From Sequoia sempervirens (taxonomy: Eukaryota; Streptophyta; Pinopsida; Cupressales; Cupressaceae): a stretch of 64,000 nucleotides of DNA. The translations under genes were made by a program, and so were the position numbers. Each line of letters opens with the position of its first letter. The first letter of the stretch is position 1. Below, piece by piece: positions 22,523 through 34,345 of this stretch. The stretch lies in assembly GCA_007258455.2 (NCBI GenBank), contig VDFB02275666.1, positions 1 through 64,000 of the forward strand, given 5' to 3'. The notes under the pieces are model-generated. The model did no database searches and was not told where the DNA came from. It saw only the letters and a program-made list of their open reading frames with translations.

Positions 22523-22644
22523 GAATTTGACCTTCCCATACCTATATTCAATTCATGCTCATTAAACTCAAAATTGAATTAAGGGTCGACTACCCCTAGT
22601 TCTAACCACTGTGAGATCACAGGCCTAGAGTTGAACCCTAACCT

Positions 22645-22653
22645 TTGATACCA
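22645..22653 (-). other. Primer-binding-site-like sequence TGGTATCAA
   Basis: On the minus strand TTTGGTATCAAAGG matches the initiator tRNA-Met-type site. It lies seven bases from a possible LTR edge TGTGTCATAC at 22661. It supports the orientation of the gag remnant. Confidence 0.6.
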
Positions 22654-22660
22654 AATATAA

Positions 22661-24189
22661 TGTGTCATACATAAATAACACTCAAAAATAAAATGTGGCA
22701 TTATGAATAATAAATTAAAGAAATAGTCAATTAGCTATTTTCCATCATAGCATAATATGTCGAAAAAAATTATAATTTATTCTCATTTCCAAAATTTCAT
22801 GAATAAATAAAATTATTTTTGAAAAGGGGTCTAAAAGATTCTTTTAGGAAAGGTTTTTAGAAATGTATAATAAAAATATAGCTTCACACTAAGTATTATA
22901 AAACAACTGATTGATAAAATATTAGAAAAATTATTTGGAAGGGGTATAAAGAGATTCTTTTAGGAAGGAGTTTTAGAGACATATTATGAAAATATGGTTT
23001 TACACTCAAAAAGTATAAGTTATTGGTCACTAAAATATTGAAGCATCAAAAATAGATATTAGGATTAAAAAATATTTTAAACAACATATGCTTATTTATT
23101 TATAGAACAAGGGGAAACATAAATTAGGTTATATAATGGGTCGAAAGAGGATTACTTTTTTATCATCAAATCAAATTTTACATGTTGTAATCTATATATA
23201 ATAGAATGGACTCCGTCAAATAATTTAGTTTTATTCTCAATTGTTTTAATTAATCAAATTCCCACCACTAGATTGATCTTTTTCATTTTGATAAATGAAG
23301 ATGAAAACATAAATTTATTGAGTTTATATATATCCAAGAACAATTATTTTACTATTAGAACACATTATTTACTATACATAAAAAATTTACAAAAAGAAAG
23401 TTAAAAACCATAAATCACATGGTTAAAAGCTCTATATGTATTTCCTCCAAATATAGATCCGTGTTATTATGTAATGAAATTGGTGATAATGATCATATCA
23501 CATTTCTTTGGTGCATAATTTATTTGTATGTTTGGTTTCTTTGGTGTGTTTATATAAATATTATAGAAGAAAAAATGGACGGTGAGGGTGCTCAACTTAT
23601 TCAATCTATCATTTATAATGTGACCTTAATATTATTTTTTACACAATTAAATAAATTTTAGGAATTTATTTAGGAATTACAAGTGATAATTAAATTTTGA
23701 AATGAAATTAATGACATTGAGAAGATCCACATGTTAATTAATGAGATTTTTTTTGTTATATATAAGTTAGTTAAATAACCACATACTAAAATATATAGAA
23801 TGAAATATCCAATTCCAACATATAAACTAAAACTAGAATATAAAACCTAAGTCTTAAAACTTATAGTTGAAAAAATACTAATATAAACCACTTATGTGAC
23901 ACCTTAAAACTATCACAATGGTGTCAAAAAATTACCATATAAGCACACAAACTAATCAATAAATTGAATGCTCAAATAAACCAATAAATAAAAACATATA
24001 AGAAGTCATACTTACCAACACACATCACCTGGTAATTAATAATTACATAAATTATAAACATAATCATAAGCAAACAAAAATATATTATCATATATAAATT
24101 AAACATAAAATTAACCTAACATAAAGTTTTGAATTTTTTGTGAGCTTGTTTTTCTCCTATGAGGAAAACACATGCCATGTATTCTTCTT
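22661..24189 (-). repeat. Probable 5' LTR and adjoining AT-rich sequence
   Basis: The sequence next to the primer-binding site starts TGTGTCATACATAAATAA and is very AT-rich to about 24120. The far edge cannot be fixed without a partner LTR. ORFs in it (for example 23419-23661) look like chance readings. The two window copies differ here by a 12-bp insertion at about 23662. Confidence 0.4.
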
Positions 24190-24430
24190 AAACTAGAGAT
24201 AACAATTGATGATATAAATGGCATGTGTTCACCTCAAAAGAGAAAAACAAACTCACAAAAAATCCAAAAGACTTTTTGACACCAATTTTATTCAGATTAA
24301 TGATATAGGATATATTGATGACCATCAATTGAAGATTATAACTACTGCATAAATCCAAAGATATCAAATGTTGCACAAGAAAGAAAACATTGAATGCTTG
24401 ATCCAAAATTTTAAGGGCCAGTTAGCATGC
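24190..24430 (+). pseudogene. Copy of the PHD-block N-terminal segment
   Basis: The stretch shares with 27283-27560 the run around CACCAATTTTATTCAGATTA, the ATAGGATxTATTGATGACC segment and the end AAGGGCCAxxTAGCATG. In the plus frame it encodes remnants of FIQINGIGSIDDLQ. It is one of at least five copies in the window. The start of the segment lies next to an ATGGCATGTGTTCACCTC motif also present in other copies. Confidence 0.6.
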
Positions 24431-25399
24431 CAAAAGCATACAAACAATTTGAAGGAATGAGTCCCCATGAAAATTTCAAAGCATGTGTGAAGGTTGTCAT
24501 TTCCCCTAGTGTCGTCTTAATTATTTATTTATTTCCCCTATCCTTCTATACCAAGAAATAAGTAGGATTGTTTGCTATATAGGAAAAATTAGGATTGTAA
24601 TTACTCTTCTTTAAATGGTGCTAATAGAATTAAAAATTAGAGAGGTGATAGAAAAAAAAACTTCAAACTAGTTTAAAAGAGAAGATAAAGCAAATGTAGA
24701 TACATGATTAAGTGTGAGTTTGAAAAGAGAAGATAAAGCAAATGTAGATACATGATTAAATGTCACACTGAAAAATAGTTTTCAGTTAAAACCCCTTTGT
24801 CCATTTGAACTACTTGTGAAATAGAAAAAGTCTTACTTTCATATAGTTAAAAATTTGTAAAAGAGAATGATTTGAAATTTATAATAGGGAGAATTTTTTA
24901 CTCTAAATCAACTTTTGAAGAACTTAATACAAACTTGTTTGATCCTTATGATAGAGAAGAGATCAAGACAGCAATGGGCATATGGAATATGGCATCACAA
25001 AATGTATCATCATTAGGAGGAGGAAGTTAAAATGAACATCAAATAATGTGCAATGAAAGAGAAACAAGTCAAAGTGGCAACAAAGGAAGAGGTGTAACTC
25101 ATGTTTGAGAAAATTGAAAAGAAGTATTGTTTCCCTAAAGATATAATATGTGGGTAATAACCCTCTACAGAAAATCATCCAAAATTAAATTTGAGTGGCT
25201 TTTCAACAAGACAAGGATCATCTAAAATTTGATAGATTAGAAACCCAACAAACTGTGGCTTTATACCAAAATGATTCCCATGTTTGATGGTGCACTATGC
25301 TGCCTCTTTTTCTTATTTTGAAAATACTATAGTATTACATTCAAATAAGGGGAAATGGAAAATGACAATGGAGATCTTGAAAATTAAGATACTTACAAA
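24431..25399. other. AT-rich non-coding stretch with a short tandem repeat
   Basis: Apart from two copies of AAAAGAGAAGATAAAGCAAA starting at 24675 and 24723 (48-bp period; identical over about 37 bp), I see nothing I can assign. Confidence 0.45.
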
Positions 25400-26424
25400 A
25401 AAAAATCTTGAACTGTGATAAAAACGAATGTAAATAGCAAAAAGTCAAAAGGAAATACCTTCACCATTTTCCACAACAAATGTGTTGTCTTTTCTTTTTT
25501 TCATCTAAGCATATCTACCCTTTCATGTAAATTATTTCCTTGCATTGAAACCAATTTTCCTCAAAATTTTGTGGGAAAGAATTTGCACATTACAAACCTT
25601 TCTCCCATATATGCTGAAATACCCATTAATAAAAAAAAACATAGCACACATGCAACTTTTTGATGTGATTTAAAATTATTAAGTATTAAAAAATAAAATA
25701 TGTGACATTAAATTATAAAAAAGGGGTATTATGGCATGAAGTGTATACATCATTTACGTTTGATTTTGACATTTTTTCTTCAATTTCCTCTATTGGTACC
25801 ACAAAACCACTCAATGACATTTAGGTATTTCCTCTTGGTACTTGTTAACAATATGTGTTCTCTTGTTGTGCTCTGCAAACTTATTCAATATTTTCTTTAT
25901 TAGAAAAACGATATTCACATTTTTTTCTCTCATTTGAGATGTTGGACCATACCAATCGTCAATGCTGTTTGATTTCACTTTTTATTTCAGACAAGTAATA
26001 TGAAATGACTGTTCACATAGATCACATATCAAAGTTTGTAAATCTACCAAACAATTACATATTTTAATTTTTGGTTCATGATGCCATCACCAACAACCCT
26101 TTGCATTTTCTACAGCTCCGAATTTCGGAGAATCAAAACTAAAATTATTAGTTCCCTTTAAATTGGATGCACAATAGTTCATAGTTTATATCTTGACTTA
26201 ATGTCATCCTGACATGCTAGTTGGCCCTTAAAATTTGTGATTGTAGGACACAGTTTGAAAGATTCAATGGTTTTTCTTTCTTCTGCAACACCTAATATTC
26301 TTGGATTCATGCATCTTTTATAATATTCAACAATTTCCCTCTTACTTGTAAATCCAGTTTGAAGGTCATCAATAGATCCTATACCATTAATCTGAATAAA
26401 TTTGGTGTGAAATTTTTTTTCCAA
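25400..26424 (-). pseudogene. Captured PHD-finger-like gene fragment, minus strand
   Basis: From 26424 leftward the reading is FIQINGIGSIDDLQTGFTSK, then KRCMNPRILGVAEERKTIES and FKLCPTITNFKGQLAC. After breaks, at 26026-25991 it gives LICDLCEQSFHITC, an intact C-x2-C-x4-H-x2-C. This is the second half of a PHD zinc finger, a fold that reads histone tails. The expected closing W-x-C-x2-C appears degraded (WYGPTS) near 25945. The remaining part to 25400 is non-coding and matches 28110-28620 in inverted orientation. Family assignment rests on one zinc-ligand pattern, so it is moderate. The fragment is broken and is probably a transposon-carried copy. Confidence 0.5.
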
Positions 26425-26439
26425 ATTTTTTTGCTTGTA

Positions 26440-27282
26440 TTAAATTAATAGTTCTATGTAGTCTAAAACTATATATCCTTTTTTTTTCTCTGTTTAGATA
26501 TTACTTGTTTCTTGAAGTTTTCAAGAGCATTGTATCTAGTTGTGTCTGGGAGAAATTATATATTTTATGTCATGTTCGATTGCAATCATAAGATTTGGTA
26601 GTACAAATTTGTATTTAGAGAATTGAGTTAAGTTCCTATTTATAAATTTAATTAGCTAAACTTTCTTATTATTATTATTACAGTACAATCAGCTCCTACA
26701 TGCTTATCGGTTAAGTTGCTATTTATAAATATAATTAGCTAAATTATACTTGTTTGAGTTTATTTCCAATTCTGATAAGTTAAGTTACTATTACAAAATT
26801 GAATTTCCAATTCTCATACATTAACTTTCTGTTGTGAATTTGAAAGCTCTGAGTTTATCACTTTTATAATAGTGCAATTAAAACTATCATACATTTATTT
26901 TTCTATAACACAATATATGGACTATTGTTGTATCAAATTTTTTTATTATCTTGTCTTATTTAGATTAAGTTTTAAACTTTTATCCTATTATGTCTTCCCT
27001 TCACCTTATACTGAAATCCTTGTCATTAATATTCAGCTCCAACTATAAAAGATATGATTTAAGAATATATATATATATATAAAACTATAACTTTAACATC
27101 CCTGCAATGGTTTTGTTTTATCATCTTTCATTTTTGTTATGCATACACTAACTTGTTTCCAATGTTTGACAGTTATACTCTTGAGCAAGGGAATCTAATT
27201 TATACCTTCTAAATGACTTACTCTGATCCTAACACTTTTAGGGAATATGCTTTCCAGTTGCAGTTCCAACAGACACCTTGAG
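26440..27282. other. Spacer of the large inverted repeat
   Basis: Very AT-rich sequence between the two PHD-like arms, with a short (TTA)n run near 26670 and an (AT)n run at about 27066-27080. I see no gene. The part to about 26605 has a relative at 49330-49515. Confidence 0.5.
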
Positions 27283-28110
27283 CCATAGATATCAATTGAT
27301 GATATAAATGGCATATGTTTGTCTCAAAAGAGAAAAACATGCTCACGAAACCCTGAAAAACTTTCTGACACCAATTTTATTCAGATTAATGGTATAGGAT
27401 CTATTGATGACCTTCAAACTGTAAGAGGCCAATTGATGAAGATTATAACAACTGCATAAATCCAAGGATATCAACTTCTGCAAAAGAAAGACAAAACATT
27501 GAATTTTTCAAACTGTATCCTTCAATACGAATTTTCAAGGGCCACCTAGCATGTTAGGATCATAATGCTTCTACTTCAAGAAGTTCATTATGCACTACAA
27601 AAAAAACATTGCCAAGTATAGGTGCACTAGGTGGGTTGACTTCAAGTAAAGATATTTACTATGACAAGTGGTTTGAATACATTTTGAATGGTACTAATAG
27701 TTTTAGTTTTGATTCTCTCAAATGTGGAGCAACATAACATCCAGGGTTTGTTGGTGATGGAATCATGAAACAAATTTTTAAAATGTGTAATTATTTGGTA
27801 GATATTAGAAATTTGATATGTGATATGTATGAAGAGTTATTTCATATTACTTGTTTGAAACAAAGTGAAACCAAAATATATTAATAATTGGTATTGTCCA
27901 ACATATCACAATGAGAGAAAAAATGGAAGTATTTTTTCTACTAAGAAAATATTGAATAATTCTATAGAACACAACAATATAGAACACAACAAGAGACCAA
28001 GTATTGGTAGCAAGTACCAGACAAAAATACCCAAATATATGGGAAAGCTATTAGAGCAAGTTGCAGTTTGACACATTATAGTTGATTTGCTAACATGACC
28101 ATCAAACAAC
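27283..28110 (+). pseudogene. Captured PHD-finger-like gene fragment, plus strand
   Basis: This is the inverted partner of 25400-26424. The plus strand encodes FIQINGIGSIDDLQT near 27375-27420. At 27819-27854 it gives CDMYEELFHITC, the same PHD half with the second cysteine changed to Y. NNWYCPTYH follows near 27880, resembling the PHD-closing W-x-C-x2-C with the last cysteine changed to Y. A basic tail ends at 28071. Several stops separate these pieces. The order of motifs (N-terminal conserved block, zinc half-site, closing WYC) is the same in all copies, which supports descent from one host gene. Confidence 0.5.
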
Positions 28111-29452
28111 TTAATATTTTTGTGTTTCTAAAGTTATGTTTTGTTTTATCCCATGCCTTTAGAAATGCCATTGGGTTGCCTTGCGGTATCAATAGAGGAA
28201 ATTCAAGAAGAAATTTCAAAATCAAACATAAATGATGTGTACACTTCATGTCATAATACCCCTTGTTTTATGATTTAATGTCACGTTTTTAATATTTTAA
28301 TGCTTATTAATTTCAAATCACTTCAAAAAATTGCATGTGTTTTATGTTATTCTTTTATAATGGGCATTTCAGCACACATGGGAGAAAGGCTGACAATGCA
28401 CAATTTCTCTTCTAGAAAATTTTGAAGAAAATTGACTTCAATGCAAAGAAGTAATCTACATGAAATGGGAGATGTACTTTGATGGAAAAAAGATAACAAA
28501 AAACATTCATTGTGGAAAATATTGAAAGTTTTTCCTTTATACTTTCTACTATTTACATTCTTTTGATCACAATCTTTTTTTTTTCCAACGTATTTCTTAA
28601 TGCAATTTTTATATAAAATGTTTTTATTTTAATTAAGAGTGTATACAAAATGAAAAAAAAAATGTATGATACATGCATGCCTTATACTCTAGTTATATGC
28701 TTTAAATTTAGTTCTTATCTAATTTTCAACAAATAAAAAATTTATAAAAAAAATATTAAATTAGGGTTTTTGGTAGTTATCAAAGAGCCACATCACTTGT
28801 TAGTGACTTGAGCCCTTAAATTTTGAAAGAGAGTGGAATATAGATAATCTTATTAGAAAAATGAAAATTTTGGAACATGAAGTTATTTATTTTAATACCC
28901 CATTTTTTTAGGATCATAATTCTTATCCAAAACTACTATTGAGGTGACTTATATACAATATCTAGATTATCTATCCCTCCTTGATAAGCAGTTGAACCCA
29001 ATACAACTAGTTTTATGCTAGATAAAGGAGCTTATGCCAAATTTGATTCTTTGTTAAATAATTTCCCTACTATGTAAACTATTATTCCTTCACCACCCAA
29101 TAGAGTGGGATATACTCATCATTCATTTCTTTAATATACTAAGGTTTAAATATATGCTTTAAAATTACACCACGACATCTGATATGTCCAACAATAATCG
29201 AAAAATATTGATAATGTGATTCTATATTGAGTACTAGATGCAACCTTTTTTATTGTAATTATGTAGGAATTTCTTACATCCAATTATAATTTTTTTTTAA
29301 TATGATGGTTTCTTAGTCTATCTTGAAATTTGGTGAAGTAATTGCCTACTGTGTCATCCCATCTTATTTGGTGTTGAATGATAATCTCTATTTGACTATG
29401 TTGTCATGATTTTTGGAAATAATTTCTTAAACTTATTTTTTATTATTATTAG
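28111..29452. other. AT-rich spacer between PHD-like and ARID pieces
   Basis: The first 500 bp belong to the inverted-repeat arm. The rest has no coding reading I can support. It ends in a T-rich tract and AG at 29451-29452, a plausible 3' splice site for the following ARID exon. Confidence 0.5.
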
Positions 29453-29617
29453 CTCACCAAAGATAGGAAGTGGAAAGAGATATCGTTGGCATTTAATTTC
29501 CCATCAAGGCCAACCAATGCATCATTTTTATTGGATAGACACTACATTGTATTGCTTCATGACTATGAGCAAGTTTACTTCTTTGGGGTGCAAGGTCATT
29601 TGATTCCCCACAATCAA
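29453..29617 (+). pseudogene. ARID (BRIGHT) domain exon fragment
   Basis: The 165-bp open segment encodes LTKDRKWKEISLAFNFPSRP followed by TNASFLLDRHYIVLLHDYEQ and VYFFG. This matches the C-terminal helices of the ARID DNA-binding domain, especially plant ARID-HMG proteins (family pattern W-K-E...F-P...N-A-S-F...Y...L...Y-E-x-V-Y-F). It is preceded by a T-rich tract plus AG (29451-29452) and followed by the donor GTAGGT at 29618, so it looks like a genomic exon, not a processed copy. No upstream ARID exon is visible. A nearly identical copy is at 62092-62256, and a diverged inverted copy is at 50786-50948. Confidence 0.7.
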
Positions 29618-29927
29618 GTAGGTGATATGTTTCTCAAGTTTGTTTGCTGTATGATCCATTTAGGAAAATTATTTTAACATTCTCAACATTATTTACATGA
29701 AGTTCAACAACATATAAAAAATGGAAAGAGGAAAGCTTCAACTCCTATCTCCTTAGGTTGTTTACTACTACCCACTCCAACAAACACATTATTTTAACAA
29801 ATATTTTATTCTTGATGCTTTAATAACTTTGGTTTTCCATTTAACTAGTAATGTTTTTCAAATGAATTCTTGTGTAACTTTAATTGATGATTGTTTCTAA
29901 GTTATACTTTATTTTTGTATTTGACAG

Positions 29928-30175
29928 TTAACCTATATAGTTCATAGCTACACCTGTGACTGGATTTATAGATGGGAAGTTGAAAGATTGCTATTCAGTT
30001 ACAATAGTACTTGGGTCAAAGAAATTGAGTGGCATATTATATCCCATGGGGAATCACAATGACTCATTAAAATCAGCTTGTTTTCTCTTTGCTATGACCC
30101 TTCCATCTCTAGCACAAACTGTTAATCTTTTATTTTTAAAAAAAATTAGAAGTAGCCACCAAAATATTTAAAGAA
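29928..30175 (+). pseudogene. Downstream exon fragment of the ARID-HMG-like gene
   Basis: After TTTGACAG (acceptor at 29926-29927) the reading gives VTGFIDGKLKDCYSVTIVLG and SKKLSGILYPMG. This matches the conserved GxIDGKF...GYLVTV..GS..LxGVLY segment that follows the ARID in plant ARID-HMG-box proteins (family knowledge). The intron from 29618 to 29927 would be 310 bp. The HMG box itself is not found. The fragment runs into sequence disrupted by the LINE at 30240. Confidence 0.65.
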
Positions 30176-30239
30176 ATGGTAATACTGGTTTGAATTATGC
30201 AAAAAAAGGTTAAGAATTTTTAGTTTTAGAAATATTATT

Positions 30240-32605
30240 TTAAAATTTTGGTTGAGGGGATGGGTTGTCTTCTAATATTTCATGTTGCTTAGTGCTTGCT
30301 TAATGGGTGGCAATGGGGCAATGGCTTTCCACAACTCTCACATCTCTAGTTTGTGGATGACACGGCTCTTATGGGATTGGCTCGTCTTTGGGAAGTTGAT
30401 TCTTTTAGGCGGGCCTTGGATGTTTACCTTGTAGCTTAAGGACAAAAATTCAATGAGCATAAATCCTCCATTTTATTCTTCAATACCTCTCAAGCCATTT
30501 AGAGGCGTATTGCTGACATTCTTCGGTTCTAGATTGAGTCTCTTCCCTTTGTTTATTTGGGCATTCCTCTTACTGTTGGTAGACACCCTAGGTCCTTTTC
30601 GCAGATTTTGCTTGACAAGCTAGATTCCAGAAGGTTAATCATTGGACTCACGTTGGTTATCTATTATTGCTCATTTGACTCTTTTAAGGTCATTTATTCA
30701 AGCCCTTCCTATATACAAGTGTTTTGTTCAAGCTACTCCCATGTATTTTCTTCAAGAATTTGATACCCTCTCTCATCAATTTCTTTGGAGTGGGAATTTA
30801 TCAACTGCTAAATAGAGCCTTGTTAAGTGGGAAACTATGTGCAAACCTGAGAATGAAGCTGGCCTTGGCTTGTTCTACTATTTTAAATGGGCAAGTTCTT
30901 GTTGCTAAGTTATATTGGCACTGGTGTACTAGTTAGAACCAACTTTGGGCCCATATTCTCACCCTCAGGTATCTTCCAAGTGTTAATGCCCGTGATGTTC
31001 CCCGCTTCCCTTTGGAGGGAAGAGGTTCTATGATTTTGAATACTTTGAAACTTGGGGCTCAGTTGGTTAAGGATGGTCTCTTTTGGATCCGTCATATAGG
31101 ATCTCAAGCTCTTTTTTGGCTGGACTCTTTGGATGGTCATCCTTCTATCCTTTCTACTCATCCCCACCTTCAGGCCCTTTGTGATATCTTTATTGCTGTT
31201 GACTGGGCCACTATTAACCATTATAAGATTGCCCATAATTGTGGGATGACTATTCATTTTCATTGGAAACATCCTTTTGACTGACCTCTAGGAGAATCCA
31301 ATGAAGATAGCCAAGAGTTGGCTCAGATTCTGGAGGCTCGAGAGTTCAATACCTTGGCTGGGAATGATGTTCTGGCCTAGGAAAGTAGTGATTTGTCTGG
31401 AAAGTTCTTTGTTTCTGCTAGTTATGTTAAGTTGGTGCAGCAAACTTTTGGGGACATTCAGGTTCCTTGGTGGAAACAAGTTTGGTACAAGTTCTCATGG
31501 CCCAAGTGCAATTTTTTCATGTGGGTGGTGGTCTACAATCAGTGTCTTACTTGGGATAACTTATGTAAGCATGGATTTCAAGGCCCCTTGATGTGTGTGT
31601 TGTGTCGTAATAGTGAAGAAATTATCTCTCCATCTCTTTTTCCAGTACTCCTTCACTAGACATATTTGACACTTTTGGTGGGATGTGTGGAATCAAACTT
31701 ATTGGCATGTATTTTCCTTGGCCGAGTTCTTTGCTCGATGGGGAAAGGCACCTGTCAAGACTTCTTTTCTTCATGTTGCTTGGACTCTGGGCCCTTCTTT
31801 TATTATTTGGCATATCTGGTTGGAGAGGAATTGTTGGATCTTTCAAGATGTGTTGATGGGGGCTCACCACTTGTGGTGGAAAATTCTCCATTCTTTGAGA
31901 GAAATGGTTTTGGCTAAATGTGACTTGTCGGAGGCTGTGGATCTTGGTGATGTTATTTGCTATAATCATCTCCATTTTCCACCTCCACAGGGCCAACATA
32001 TGAGAAATAGATGCAAACACCCTCTTCAGAAGATAAACAAGGTGGGGAGGTGGAGTCCTCCTTCATAGGGCATTCTTAAAATCAACACGAATGGGTCTTC
32101 TCGGGGAAACCCAGGTCTTGTAGGTATTGGTGGAGTTGGTAGAGATAGCTTGGGGATTGTTCAATGTATGTTTTTTGTTTATAAAGGGCATCATACTAAC
32201 AATTTGATGGAGGCCACTGCTATTTTGTATGTTGTGGAGTGTTCTTGTGCTCTTGGATGGAGCAGACTCATTTGTGAATCTAATTCGTAGGTGGTGGCGC
32301 ATTTGTTGAATCAGCAACATTCTAAGGATGTTAGTTGGAAGTTAGCTTTGGTTGTTAACCAGATTCTTAATTTGTGTGCTTCTTTGGACTCTGTTATTTT
32401 CACTCATATCCCCAAGGAGTGGAGCGGAGTAGCGGATTGTCTAGCCAAATGGGCTTCCGATCACATGGAACATTGGAATATTGTGGATAAGGATCAATTA
32501 CCTCTAGGTTTGTCTCAACAGTTAGACCACTTATTGGATCTTGATAGGGCTGTTTGATGCCCATGCTTTGTACTTCTTCTAGTTTGAATAAATTTTAACC
32601 CCTCT
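30240..32605 (+). mobile_element. LINE retrotransposon, 5'-truncated, with RT, zf-RVT and RNase H
   Basis: The plus strand carries, in order: the RT catalytic region LQFVDDTALMG (near 30340-30375; the family usually has FADD), the YLGIPLTVGRHPRSF segment (30545-30600), RT thumb (FRxxxQALPIY-like, 30690), and a zf-RVT domain (FSWPKCNFFMWVVVYNQCLT near 31490, GPLMCVLCRNSEE near 31590). An RNase H-like domain follows at 32075-32450 with GSSRGNPG and LMEATAILYVVE. The first acidic residue of that RNase H is N (INTNGSS) where D is usual. This layout is that of plant L1-type LINEs. It is open only in pieces, with frameshifts. The 5' part (endonuclease and most of RT) is missing. It is nested in the ARID-gene block. 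The first 1.1 kb recurs at 62879-64000. Confidence 0.8.
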
Positions 32606-32616
32606 TTTATTTCAAA

Positions 32617-32990
32617 CATCAACCTATGATATTTTTGCAATAAATTTCTGGAGGACTATTGATCACATATTTATTAGTATGTATTTTTTGAAGCTGGAAG
32701 GGTGAATGATATTATTATATACAGAAAATTTATTTATTTTTCTATTTTTTTTTTTAAATTTCTACTTGAATTTCATCAGTACAATAATCAATTATAATGT
32801 TCCCCAAATCATTCTTTTAATTGAACTTGGATTTTTCAATATTACTTGACAGTCAAGATATAAGAATGTCTCCATTATTGAATAGAAAAACTAAATGAAC
32901 AACCTTCTCATCTTTGCAAAGTTGTCAAATATTACAAATTGTAATTCATTTTGGAACCCCAAAATCGTAAACCGGAGTTTGGGCCCAGAT
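32617..32990 (+). repeat. Left arm of an inverted repeat (continuation of ARID block)
   Basis: After the LINE, CATCAACCTATGATATTTTT resumes the sequence that, in the inverted copy at 33735-34345, follows directly on the ARID-linker segment. The arm includes TTCAATATTACTTGACAGTC and a GAACAACCTTCTCATC end, and is the reverse complement of 33735-34020. Confidence 0.7.
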
Positions 32991-32999
32991 TGCAAAATG

Positions 33000-33330
33000 T
33001 AGTAAGCCATTTATAATGTTCTTCCAAGCCATGCTTGTGGGCTACCGGCAGCTTCTGGGATTGTCAAAGAAAAATCAAGAAGTTGCTTTTCAGCTTGTCC
33101 AAATAAAGTGTCAATGCTTATCTGTCCCTACATAGATCAACGGTTATGTGGAGTTCCATTTTTTATGATTATACAAATTATACTATTTGTTGGAAGGTAG
33201 TACTATCTTTAGCAGTTGTAAATGTCTTTCTTTTACAGGCACTCGTTGTATGTCTCTGCTGATCTTTGGCTGTGGTTACTTCTTTGTAGACTTTGTATTT
33301 ATACCTTGATTCAATTAAAAAAACCTTCTC
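33000..33330 (+). mobile_element. Possible short LINE 3' end or other insertion
   Basis: A stretch absent from the corresponding place in the 49.7-kb copy separates the two arms. It ends TTTGTAGACTTTGTATTTAT...TTAAAAAAA, which resembles the 3' tail of plant LINEs. No coding part is left. Confidence 0.3.
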
Positions 33331-33734
33331 CATAACAATATTAAATGGCTCTACTCTCCTGGTTCGCGCACATTTACATCGAATATGAATGAGATAATAT
33401 TTGTATAAAATTGTCTTCCTTAAAGAAAATAGGAGGGAAATAATATGTGTGTAGATTCCAGTAATTTCTTTTAAACTGTTTTTTCACTCAAAAACGTTAT
33501 ACAGGTATCCAGAGGGGAAAACCTCAAATGAACAGTTAGTGCATAAAAAAAATAAAGAATTTCAGTATTACAAAGCGCTGGAGTACCCCATGCTCTTCAA
33601 ACACATTTCTTCTGGCATAAATCTCGGATCCTTAAACCAATTGATCCTCTCCGATCCTTGCTTGATGGTGGCAGACAACCATACTTGTTAGGGATCTCTC
33701 AGTAAGGATTGCCAATCCTTGCAATCTAAAAATC
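33331..33734. other. Unassigned spacer
   Basis: Mixed AT-rich sequence between the LINE-tail-like piece and the right arm. A partial repeat of an ATCTCTCAGTxAGxAxG motif occurs at about 33694 and 33732. Nothing else is seen. Confidence 0.4.
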
Positions 33735-34345
33735 TCTCAGTGAGAAGGTTGTTCATTTAATTTTTCTTATACCTTGACTGATAAGTAATATTGGAAAATT
33801 CAAGTTCAATTATAAGTATGATTTTGGACCCATTATAATTGATCATTTTATCAATGAAATTCAAGTAAAATTGCTACAGAAATCTTTTAGACAAAAATGA
33901 TGAATTTATTTTTTATATAATAATATCATCCACCGTTCCAACTTCAAAAAGTACTCAGAAATATGTGATCAACATTCTTACAGAAATTTACTTTAAAAAT
34001 GTTATAGGTTGATGTGAAGATTCAAATACAAAGAGAAGATTTCTAAAACAGTAAATAATAATATTTCTGAAACTAAAAAGTCTTAATTTTTTTGCATAAT
34101 TCAAACAAATACTACTTCTTAAATATTTTGGGGCTACTTTTAAATATAAAAAATTTGAACATTAACAGTTTGTGCTGGAGATGGAAGGGTCATATCAAAA
34201 AGAAAAATGGTTAATTTTAGGGAGATACATTGGAATTCCCCATTGGATATAATGCGTCACTTAATTTTTTTGATCCAAGTACTACTGTAACTAAATAACA
34301 ATCTTTCAACTTATAAATTCCAGTCACAAGAGTACCCATGAAGGA
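33735..34345 (-). pseudogene. Inverted copy of the ARID-linker segment and its 3' flank
   Basis: On the minus strand from 34345 the segment matches the exon at 29928-30175 (tract with GGAATTTATAAGTTGAAAGA, then KKLS-like coding remnants). It continues through the non-coding flank down to 33735, without the LINE found in the other copy. It is diverged and not translatable. The same arrangement recurs at 49805-50450. Confidence 0.6.

Larger units (their letters stand above)
25400..28620. repeat. Long inverted repeat (arms about 1.0-1.3 kb)
   Basis: The reverse complement of 25400-26424 aligns with 27310-28620 across coding and non-coding parts. For example, GGGGTATTATGGCATGAAGT at about 25725 pairs with the ACTTCATGTCATAATACCCC region at 28244. 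Identity by eye is roughly 80-85%, with indels. Transcripts could fold into a long hairpin. Confidence 0.7.
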
